Source: Oscillospiraceae bacterium
Lineage (GTDB): Bacteria; Bacillota; Clostridia; Oscillospirales; Ruminococcaceae
Direction: 5' to 3'
Length of the DNA: 39,272 nt
NCBI GenBank assembly: GCA_028692035.1
Contig: JAQUYD010000018.1
Span: 1-39,272 of the forward strand
Part shown: in pieces, positions 32,804 to 39,272 of the stretch
Layout: each line of letters opens with the position of its first letter
Numbering within the stretch: position 1 is the first letter of the stretch
Position numbers and translations under genes: made by a program
The notes under the pieces: model-generated
The model's input: only the letters and a program-made list of their open reading frames with translations
Told to the model about the DNA's origin: nothing
Database searches by the model: none

Positions 32804-34598
32804 TTTTTTCGTCCTCCCCATATCCCTTTTTTGATGTGTACAACTCTTTGCGCATCAGATAGTAGCCCATCAGATAGCTGTCTTCCAGCCTGCGATTTAA
32901 CTCCGTCGTGTCGTAGGCGTCGATGGTTGCCATGATTGTGCCAATCAGCTGCTTATAATAGGTACGGCTAGCCGGCCGCAGACGGGCAAAATACGGAAGG
33001 AGCCGATCGTTGATAATTCTGGCGGCATACATCGGCCGCTCGCTGAAGACCGTTTGCATGCGAATGGCGTTTGGCTCCCGGTCTTCACTTGCATCATAGG
33101 TGTCGCGTTCCACTTTTTCCAACACTGCCAGCAGGCCGCCAAACTGGTAACTGCGATCCTTTCTGTCAAATTCGTAGGCCATCTTCCACGTTTCCCCCTT
33201 TTGTTTTTCACGATATGCCTTGATGACCGCACAGGCGGTAAAAAGAATCTTGGTCCAGTTGTTTTTGTCGTATGCCTGCGGGGTAGACGCCCGCTGTGCC
33301 AGCATCCGAACCAGATCCTGTCCAATGGCCGCCCGGTCAATAACACAATGCATCAGCCGCTGGACCTGTTCCCGCATAACCCGGTCATCCACTTCAAGAA
33401 AGTTCCCCCGCTGGACGCCATAGGCACAGGTCACGATCTGCCGGATGGAAGGGGACTGGTACCCAAACTGGTTGTTCTCCCAGCAGCAATGGAGCTGCCA
33501 ATCAGCCAGCCTGTCCAAAAAATCGGAGGCGCGCAGCTCGTTATAATAGGTGATGGAAAGCCGTCCGGTGGTAGCCGCGTCAAAAGCGGCAATGATAACA
33601 TTCTCAAAATCCGGCAGCGCTTCCCGCCAGCCTTTCAGCGCGTTTGCAAGCTGCTCTCGATATTCGGTCGGCGTTGCCAGCTTCTCTTGGGCGTGTTTCG
33701 GCCGCATAGGGTTTTTCGCCGGGTTTGGTACCGGGTTCCCCTTGGGGTTCCAGCAGACAAAGGTCCTGCCGCCCAGCGCCACTCCCTGGTTCGCAACCAC
33801 CCACCGTAGCGCGCTATGGGCCTTTTGCGATGCCTCATAACCGATGGTGGCCGCCTGCCGGGATTCTGTAAAGCGCCCCCGGTAGGTAAAGCCGCTGCTG
33901 TCATTCGCTGAAATCAGCTTGGCACCGTTTGAAGCGGGCACAACCCCTTTGGGATGGTTCCCTGTGCAACGTGAAAGCTGGCCGCTAATCATGCAAAAAT
34001 CTTTCGGCTCCCCTACCTGTACGGATCGGTAATAGTCGATAAAGGCTTGAAACAGCGACGGATCCTCCCAGCACGCGTCCCGCTCGCCGGTATTGACAAC
34101 CCGCCAGCGGACAAGATCTTTTTTATGCTTTTCCGGGAAATTTCCCGATTCATCCAGTTCGATCCGCTTCGCACGACTCAAATCTTCTAAAATTGTCCCT
34201 TGGCAAACATAGTTTAAAACAGCGCGGACCTTTGGGTGCGTGTATGGAGAGGCCGCCCAGTCCGTCAGCTGCTCAACATACGCTTTGTAGGCTTCCCCAC
34301 CGTTCGGGGCAAGATAGGTGAGATTATCGCACAAAGGATGCGAGCAAATGCCGCTTGTTCTTCCCGCCGAACTTTCTGTAGCTGGAATGATGGTTTTGGT
34401 CTCATCCCGGAGTGCATCCTTGGCGCTCACAACCGCTTCCGCAGCCAAAAAGGCGCCATTTGCATCCAGCGTGATCTCCAACTGGGCTTTTTGTATCATG
34501 TGGGAAATCGGCGCCAGCGGCTCACGGGTCGCGTCGGGTACGCCGATCAAGTGCCGGTGGGCGTCATAGGTCTCGCAGGCTTTTTCCAATAAGCCCAA
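32784..34598 (-). CDS. cas8c: type I-C Cascade large subunit Cas8c (Csd1)
   Basis: This is a 604-residue Csd1/Cas8c, the large subunit that recognises the PAM and helps open target DNA. It starts MGLLEKACETYDAH, a form common to Csd1 proteins, and contains SSGFTYRGRF and GRLSITYYNEL, conserved Csd1 segments. In many I-C systems a short internal start also makes a small-subunit-like Cas11c from the 3' end; a candidate internal start was not resolved here. The start is TTG 34598, directly after the cas5 stop, with GGGGAGGTGG upstream. The length is normal and no frameshift is visible. Confidence 0.94.
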   Translation of the reverse strand: MGLLEKACETYDAHRHLIGVPDATREPLAPISHMIQKAQLEITLDANGAFLAAEAVVSAKDALRDETKTIIPATESSAGRTSGICSHPLCDNLTYLAPNGGEAYKAYVEQLTDWAASPYTHPKVRAVLNYVCQGTILEDLSRAKRIELDESGNFPEKHKKDLVRWRVVNTGERDACWEDPSLFQAFIDYYRSVQVGEPKDFCMISGQLSRCTGNHPKGVVPASNGAKLISANDSSGFTYRGRFTESRQAATIGYEASQKAHSALRWVVANQGVALGGRTFVCWNPKGNPVPNPAKNPMRPKHAQEKLATPTEYREQLANALKGWREALPDFENVIIAAFDAATTGRLSITYYNELRASDFLDRLADWQLHCCWENNQFGYQSPSIRQIVTCAYGVQRGNFLEVDDRVMREQVQRLMHCVIDRAAIGQDLVRMLAQRASTPQAYDKNNWTKILFTACAVIKAYREKQKGETWKMAYEFDRKDRSYQFGGLLAVLEKVERDTYDASEDREPNAIRMQTVFSERPMYAARIINDRLLPYFARLRPASRTYYKQLIGTIMATIDAYDTTELNRRLEDSYLMGYYLMRKELYTSKKGYGEDEKNERSGQ

Positions 34599-35327
34599 TT
34601 AGTCCACCTCCCCGAATTCTTTCAAGCCGGTAAAATTATTGTATACTTCGCCAAAGGGTTTAACCGATGTCTCCCGCAGCGGCTTTTGCAGCGGACAAGC
34701 TTCCGGCTTGGGATAGGTGATCACACCGTTCTTCATCGTGGGGTACCAGAACCGGACCGTCATTTTGCCTTTGGTTTCATCGGAATAAGCCTCGTCGGCA
34801 TAGGTGATCCCGTGGTACATCATCCCAAAGCTGAGTTCGGGAACATCGTCATAGGCACCTGCCCCTTCCCCAAATACGCAGGGCTCCACATAGCCTTGGC
34901 AGTCCCGAGTGCCTAAGAAAATATCTCTGCGGCCGCCAAGGCCGATCATGCGCTGGGCGATCTGAAAATGCTTATGTTCGTTGCGGTCACCCGCCAGCTC
35001 AGGCCGGTTTTCATTCCACTCAAAATGCGCCTGCACTTGATAGCGGCACTGCTTCAGGTAGGTATAGAAGGACAGGTCATTTTTTGCATCTTGATAATGG
35101 ATAGGCCGGATTCCCTTCACCTCCGTTTGGATCTGGTTCATCACCCGAACCCGGTCCACATACCAGACGAGGGTCGGTTTCCAATAGACCGATGAAAGAA
35201 TCCCTTTTATCGCCTCATAGGTTGGAATCTGATAGGTACATTTTTCTCCGCCTACACGCATAACCGGATCGGAAAACAACGCATAAGTTCCGGTTACCAT
35301 GAAAGACACTTGATTGGTATATTGCAT
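34599..35327 (-). CDS. cas5c: type I-C pre-crRNA endonuclease Cas5c/Cas5d
   Basis: This 242-residue Cas5 does the job of Cas6 in type I-C: it cuts the pre-crRNA at the base of each repeat hairpin and then caps the 5' handle in Cascade. The N-terminal ferredoxin-like fold is seen from residue 5, with PTYEAIKGILSSVYWKP. Y48 and the K119-H120 pair (EHKHF) match the catalytic Tyr/Lys/His described for Bacillus halodurans Cas5d. ATG 35327 follows GGAGGTGG. It lies 15 bases downstream of the cas3 stop and its own stop is directly followed by the cas8c start. Confidence 0.95.
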   Translation of the reverse strand: MQYTNQVSFMVTGTYALFSDPVMRVGGEKCTYQIPTYEAIKGILSSVYWKPTLVWYVDRVRVMNQIQTEVKGIRPIHYQDAKNDLSFYTYLKQCRYQVQAHFEWNENRPELAGDRNEHKHFQIAQRMIGLGGRRDIFLGTRDCQGYVEPCVFGEGAGAYDDVPELSFGMMYHGITYADEAYSDETKGKMTVRFWYPTMKNGVITYPKPEACPLQKPLRETSVKPFGEVYNNFTGLKEFGEVD

Positions 35328-35342
35328 ACGCCACCTCCATTC

Positions 35343-37748
35343 TTACATACACCAAAGTTCCATTTCCAATGCTTCGCTTAACACGCCTACACCGTTTTTA
35401 TCATAATAGCGCGGATCCAACGTCAAAATGGATCCATTCGCCAACGGATAAAGGGCTCCCTCCCGCTCCAGACGGTTCAGCTGCCCGCGATACAGCGACA
35501 CGGTGTAAGGTTTTGCCTGATCTAATAATTCTTTAACAGCCGCCAGATCATACTTGGCCCATCCGCTGCCGAGCTCTTTTGCCAACTCCGCCCCCTGGCC
35601 GTATGGGACCAGCACATCGGTTGTATCCTCGTCAAAAACCTGGAACGCCTGGCCTGCGGTCTGGAACGCCTGCCGAAGGTAAAACTGCATGGCGTCTTGA
35701 TTTTCACTGCACCCAGACGCAAAATAGGCATTGTCTGAGAGCAGTTGATAGAGGGTATACGCCTTTCCCTTTACAGGCCCGTCGCAGGCGTGAACGGCCA
35801 TATTCCGGTACAAATTCCGATAAAAGAATCGGATGGCACTTTCAGAGGACAGGTCGTCTCCAAACGCAGCCGGCTCCGCCTCAAATTGGCTGAGCAGCGC
35901 CAGCGTCGCATGTTTGGCGTCTCGAATTTCCGTCAAATTTGCCAGACGCTCATCCTCGCAGCAGACAACATAAACCGGTGCGCCCTGTTGCCGTTCGCCG
36001 TTTCGATTGCACCGCCCCGCCGCCTGGACAATGCTGTCCATCCCGGCGGCAAATCGAATCACACCGTCAAAGGAAATATCCACCCCCGCTTCAATCACCT
36101 GCGTCGAAACGCAGACGACCTTGGGGGATGCGTCGGGTTTTGCGCGGCGCTGCTCCAGCGCGGCTTTCAGCCGCTCCAGCTCCACCCGTCGGTGCGCCAT
36201 GCACATGCCCGCAGAGAGGTAAAATAGACGCGCATCGCCCTGCTGCAGCTGCTGGTACAAAAAAGATGCCTGCACTTTTGTATTACAGACCACCAGAAGG
36301 CTTTCCCGCTTAGACAAAACGTGAGCCGTAAACGCGGCAACGTCTTCCAGCCTCTTTCTGCCGGCATCTAGAATTGTCGTCCGGCGAAAAGCGTTCCAAA
36401 TGTTTTCGTCGTATAAAACCAGGTCTTTTATACCCTCTTGCAACGGATGCTCAGTATATTCTGAACAGGGCTGCGTTGCCGAACACAGCAGAATCGTTGC
36501 ATGGCAGACTTCACTTAAAAAGTTGATTGCAAGCTGAAATAAGCTCAACAGTTTCGTCGGCACCGTTTGAACTTCGTCAATGACAATAATACTGTCGCAC
36601 AATGATTGAAATCGGCGGGTACAGCTTGATTTACCGGAAAAGAAGGTGTTCAGCAGCTGCACCAGCGTGGTGATGATGATCGGGGCGGACCAATTCTCTG
36701 TCCAAAGTTCATTTTGCATGTTCTGTTCCGGATCTTCCGCCGTCTCCTGGACGACATTTGAATGATGCTCCAAAATCAGGGCGTCATCCTGCACAAAGGT
36801 GCGGATCACCTGGGCGTTCTGATCCAAAATACTCAGCAACGGCGCCGTAAAAAGGATCCTTTTCTTCCCGTGGATTGCCGCATGTGCCAGCGCAAATCGC
36901 AGGCAAGCCAATGTTTTTCCGCCGCCTGTCGGCACGTTCAGACGGTAAATGCCACATGGTAGATCTGCGCGGGCCCGGCATTGCTCGGAAATCTTTTTCC
37001 TCGCCAAATGGATCGGCTCAGACATGGGGAAGCCTGCAAGGCGTTTCTCAACCCGAACAAGGCATTCTTCCCACAGGCAGCGGTCCACCTGAAGATCATC
37101 AAACGCGTCTCTTGCATTCATAAACTCTGCGGTATCCCGCCGGTCTCCTTCAATCACTGCAGACAAAATCAGACGGGCCAACAGGCCGGTGTAAAAGTAC
37201 ACCTCATCCTCTTTGGCTGTTATTTCACACAGCCGCTCCAGGACGGGAGAAAGTTGATTTGATGCGCGCTGAAAATATGCCGACAGCTCCGCCTCTGATG
37301 TGCATTGTGCCAAAAAATTGTTCTTTGCCTGCCGGTCCTCTGCCGTCTCCGCTTTTAGCCGGCGCAGAAAACCGTTTTCAGATCTGGCGTTGACGATATC
37401 CATCTGCCCATGGTGAGCTGCCACCGCATAGGCCATAATCTCACAGGCAACGTCCTGATCATTTTTTGCATATGCACCGTGGAATCGCTGGAACAGCATC
37501 TGCATTCCACAGGAGCTGTGGTCCACAGTGCCACGAACGCCATCCGCGCGATTCAGATAAGCCTGGAATTCCGGTTTTCGCTTTCCAACATCATGCAGCA
37601 AGCCTGCAAGAAAGCCCACACAATCCAAGTCAATCGGCTTTAGCGTATTAGAAGCGTATTCCGCCGTTTGCCTGCAATGCGCAGCCACAGTCTGTGTTTC
37701 TCTGTTGCCATTTAAGCCCATGCGAAAATGGGCAAAATATTCATTCAT
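35343..37748 (-). CDS. cas3: CRISPR-associated helicase-nuclease Cas3 (type I-C)
   Basis: This is an 801-residue Cas3, recruited by Cascade to unwind and degrade the target strand. The N-terminal HD nuclease carries H24, H52-D53 (LLHDVGK), H77 and a later AHH motif near residue 111. The SF2 helicase carries Walker A PTGGGKT at 273-279, the DEVQ box at 391-394, SATQP as motif III, and QAAGRCNRNGE as motif VI. A C-terminal Cas3 domain follows. I chose ATG 37748 (MNEYFAHF), the usual start of I-C Cas3; the ribosome site is weak, and ATG 37754 is possible. It is the first gene of the operon. I found no convincing promoter upstream. Confidence 0.95.
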   Translation of the reverse strand: MNEYFAHFRMGLNGNRETQTVAAHCRQTAEYASNTLKPIDLDCVGFLAGLLHDVGKRKPEFQAYLNRADGVRGTVDHSSCGMQMLFQRFHGAYAKNDQDVACEIMAYAVAAHHGQMDIVNARSENGFLRRLKAETAEDRQAKNNFLAQCTSEAELSAYFQRASNQLSPVLERLCEITAKEDEVYFYTGLLARLILSAVIEGDRRDTAEFMNARDAFDDLQVDRCLWEECLVRVEKRLAGFPMSEPIHLARKKISEQCRARADLPCGIYRLNVPTGGGKTLACLRFALAHAAIHGKKRILFTAPLLSILDQNAQVIRTFVQDDALILEHHSNVVQETAEDPEQNMQNELWTENWSAPIIITTLVQLLNTFFSGKSSCTRRFQSLCDSIIVIDEVQTVPTKLLSLFQLAINFLSEVCHATILLCSATQPCSEYTEHPLQEGIKDLVLYDENIWNAFRRTTILDAGRKRLEDVAAFTAHVLSKRESLLVVCNTKVQASFLYQQLQQGDARLFYLSAGMCMAHRRVELERLKAALEQRRAKPDASPKVVCVSTQVIEAGVDISFDGVIRFAAGMDSIVQAAGRCNRNGERQQGAPVYVVCCEDERLANLTEIRDAKHATLALLSQFEAEPAAFGDDLSSESAIRFFYRNLYRNMAVHACDGPVKGKAYTLYQLLSDNAYFASGCSENQDAMQFYLRQAFQTAGQAFQVFDEDTTDVLVPYGQGAELAKELGSGWAKYDLAAVKELLDQAKPYTVSLYRGQLNRLEREGALYPLANGSILTLDPRYYDKNGVGVLSEALEMELWCM

Positions 37749-37927
37749 TGGCATTCTCTTTTCTGTCAACTCGTTTGCATGTCCGTTTTTTAGCGATCCG
37801 GTCAAAAAAATAACGTGGCCCAAAACCAAATGATGCGTTGCCTGGATCGTTCGGCATCATCTGCTATCAGAAATCAATCGCCTAGCCCTAAGACATGGGG
37901 CCAAAACCTTCTTGCTTAATCGGTATT

Positions 37928-38353
37928 TTACCATAATTGTTTCAACATTAAAATGGATTTTATGTATTTTCTGACATATTTTTTAAAATCTGGCCGGATC
38001 CAATGCGTAATATGGAACTGATCGCGCCGGGGTGTCCAGCTGCTCCGTTCTTCCCTGTCCGGCATCCCGTCGTGATGTCCCACGATACAAAACGCGGCAG
38101 CAGAATCCGGCAGGCCAAAGGCTTCTACCGCTCCGGCAGTAGGATGCTCCACCCGGATGTTCGAGCCCTTGATTCGCTTTTGAAACGCCACTGAGTATTT
38201 TCCAATATTATGTAACAGTCCGCAATGATACGCCGCGTCTCTCGCGCCGAAGTTCGCCCCAAACCCTGCTGCACGCTCCGCCGTGGACGTCAGGTACTCC
38301 AGTATGCTTTGCTCTCTGCCGCTCTCTGGTTCCACGGGCGCGATAAACCCCAT
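37928..38353 (-). pseudogene. degenerate Cas3'' HD-domain fragment from a second Cas3
   Basis: The 141-codon frame starts MGFIAPVEPESGREQS and reads like the N-terminal HD nuclease of a different I-C Cas3, clearly distinct from the intact one downstream. Conserved parts are TAERAAGFG, YHCGLLHNIGKYSVAFQ, VEHPTAGAVEAFG and FCIVGHHDGMPD. The first metal His is Y20 and the HD pair is H48-N49, so it should be inactive. After about residue 104 the frame loses similarity: another frame there reads EQLDTPARS, closer to the expected family text, which suggests a frameshift. It ends without a helicase. GGAGG still lies 8 bases before the ATG. It is probably the remnant of a lost second cas operon. Confidence 0.65.
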
Positions 38354-38670
38354 GCCCGCTGCCTCCGGAAATTTTGAATTGTTTCCGATGAGCGCAAAAC
38401 CACCCTACCGGATGGCAGCGCGGTTTCGTTTGCAACTGGCTGCCAACCATAATATGCTGAAACATGCCTATAACTTGGCGCCCCTGCCTTTCGGCCGGTT
38501 TGCCACAAGATTTTATTGGTTATGTATATGATACAACATCGGCTTTAAACCGTCCATAATTATGATATAATTTGCTTGAATAAAGCTATTTTTCAAACAA
38601 TATGACGAAACCATTTTCAGCAAACCGCCCTGGAGAGAAACTGTCGGTAGTTACTTAATATTTTCTTGGA
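38354..38670. other. gene-free stretch upstream of the Cas3'' remnant
   Basis: I see no gene in these 317 bases. Short frames on both strands do not resemble proteins. There is an isolated TATAAT near 38566 on plus without a -35 at proper distance. It may hold decayed cas or leader sequence. Confidence 0.5.
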
Positions 38671-38717
38671 TAAAAAATAAGTTGACAAGCTTCCTCATCG
38701 AAAGCTTGTCAACTTAT
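38671..38717 (-). terminator. terminator of the tRNA transcript
   Basis: ATAAGTTGACAAGCTT and AAGCTTGTCAACTTAT form a perfect 16-base-pair stem with a 9-base loop, and on the minus strand it is followed by TTTTTTATCC. It lies directly after tRNA-Trp. Confidence 0.9.
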
Positions 38718-38719
38718 CT

Positions 38720-38795
38720 TGGCAGGGGCAGAAGGACTTGAACCCTCGGCACGCGGTTTTGGAGACCGCTGCTCTACCAACTGAGCTATGCCCCT
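38720..38795 (-). tRNA. tRNA-Trp (anticodon CCA)
   Basis: A 76-base cloverleaf read on the minus strand: acceptor AGGGGCA/TGCCCCT, D-arm AGCTCAGTTGGTAGAGC, anticodon loop CTCCAAA giving CCA, T-arm with GGTTCAAGTCC, discriminator G and an encoded CCA end. Confidence 0.96.
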
Positions 38796-38804
38796 ATGAT
38801 AAAA

Positions 38805-38881
38805 TGGTGGGCCATCAGGGATTCGAACCCGGGACCGACCGGTTATGAGCCGGTTGCTCTAACCAACTGAGCTAATGGCCC
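38805..38881 (-). tRNA. tRNA-Met (anticodon CAT)
   Basis: A 77-base cloverleaf on the minus strand: acceptor GGGCCAT/ATGGCCC, D-arm AGCTCAGTTGGTTAGAGC, anticodon loop CTCATAA, T-arm GGTTCGAATCC, discriminator A and encoded CCA. CAT could also be tRNA-Ile2 before lysidine modification; the overall sequence fits elongator tRNA-Met. It lies 9 bases upstream of tRNA-Trp in one transcript. Confidence 0.92.
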
Positions 38882-39012
38882 ATAATTACCCCACTCGCCT
38901 TTTAGCAACGTTTATAATTCTACCAGATGGATGTGCGATTGTCAACCTCTCTTTAAAATAAATCCGCAGTCTACAATGCCTTGGGAACAACGGCTTAGCG
39001 GGTTTTGTATAG

Positions 39013-39192
39013 AAATTCCCACCCGGCCAAAAATCAATTGATCCTTCAGGGGAGTTAGACTTTCGCCAATATAACAATGGCTCGATTTTTGGTGAGCCGA
39101 CCGAAAAGGTGCTAAAAGAAGTATTTCGCAAAAAGCGAAGAATTACATATGCAAGGCTAGAACAGAAAGGAAGAAGAGGGTGTATCAATTGA
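39013..39192 (+). pseudogene. possible decayed reading frame between tRNA genes
   Basis: After an in-frame TAG at 39010-39012 the plus strand stays open for 59 codons and gives a hydrophilic, protein-like text (PSGELDFRQYNNGSIFGEP, then EKVLKEVFRKKRRITYARL), with the same phase open upstream of the TAG (NGLAGFV). There is no start codon with a ribosome site, and the end runs into a terminator palindrome. It may be a gene remnant or a dispersed repeat. I do not recognise it. Confidence 0.2.
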
Positions 39193-39207
39193 TACACCCT
39201 CTTCTTC
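39170..39207 (-). terminator. terminator-like hairpin after tRNA-Asn
   Basis: GAAGAAGAGGGTGTATC pairs perfectly with its complement around AATT, 17 base pairs. On the minus strand it starts 3 bases after the tRNA-Asn CCA end and is followed by CTTTCTGTTCT, a moderate T-run. Confidence 0.75.
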
Positions 39208-39210
39208 ATA

Positions 39211-39272
39211 TGGCTCCCCAAGTAGGGCTCGAACCTACGACCCTGCGGTTAACAGCCGCATGCTCTGCCAGC
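39211..39272 (-). tRNA. tRNA-Asn (anticodon GTT), 5' end outside window
   Basis: The minus strand gives the 3' part of a tRNA: D-arm end GCTGGCAGAGC, anticodon stem GCGGC with loop TGTTAAC giving GTT, T-arm GGTTCGAGCC, acceptor 3' strand TTGGGGA, discriminator G and CCA. The 5' acceptor and part of the D-arm lie beyond the right edge. Confidence 0.92.

Noticed and set aside
37749-37927. Promoter for the cas operon
   Set aside because: I checked TTGACA/TTGACC-like and TAAAAT-like words upstream of cas3; none form a -35/-10 pair at 16-18 bases, so no call is made.
38886-39221. 111-codon minus-strand frame between tRNA genes
   Set aside because: It runs through a terminator palindrome and reaches into tRNA-Asn, without a proper ribosome site. 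Treated only as possible decayed repeat sequence.

Overview
The window looks like a chromosomal segment of an anaerobic Gram-positive Clostridia (Bacillota), most likely an Oscillospirales/Ruminococcaceae-type gut bacterium. The basis is the gene families (PepV-like M20 peptidases, a flavin reductase-rubredoxin fusion, ECF and branched-chain amino-acid uptake systems, D-Ala-D-Ala carboxypeptidase), strong GGAGG ribosome binding sites, sigma-A promoters with 17-base spacers, and many intrinsic terminators. The species assignment is an inference from memory of families, not from a search.

Region by region: (1) 1-4.0 kb, two tandem M20 metallopeptidase paralogues, a possible tiny ORF and an MFS transporter. 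(2) 4.1-10.5 kb, mostly single-gene units: a secreted transglutaminase-like protein, a permuted NlpC/P60-type cysteine hydrolase, an O-acetylhomoserine sulfhydrylase (metY type), a flavin reductase-rubredoxin, a D-Ala-D-Ala carboxypeptidase and a metallophosphoesterase with a changed metal motif. (3) 10.7-19.0 kb, an ECF S-component, an enzyme I (ptsI) followed by a divergent UTRA regulator, two GntR/UTRA regulators, a nucleoside-gate membrane protein that shares an operator-like site with one of those regulators, a HAD phosphatase and an M23 lipoprotein. (4) 19.1-24.1 kb, a complete branched-chain amino-acid ABC operon on the minus strand (livJ-livH-livM-livG-livF). (5) 24.2-26.0 kb, a small two-helix membrane protein and a FAD oxidoreductase with a C-terminal Rieske domain. 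(6) 26.1-37.8 kb, a complete type I-C CRISPR-Cas locus on the minus strand: cas3-cas5-cas8c-cas7-cas4-cas1-cas2, a leader, then a 55-repeat array. (7) 37.9-38.4 kb, a degenerate HD-nuclease fragment from a second, different Cas3. (8) 38.7-39.3 kb, tRNA-Trp, tRNA-Met and a truncated tRNA-Asn.

The CRISPR locus is the main accessory system. Its array carries direct signs of its history: a perfect 409-base tandem duplication of six spacer units, a spacer pair identical except for a one-base shift, a spacer pair whose targets overlap by 17 bases, and a repeat with a one-base deletion near the old end. The other standout is a near-identical 16-base site placed just downstream of the -10 element of both a GntR/UTRA regulator and the adjacent membrane protein gene, which suggests a small self-regulated transport unit.
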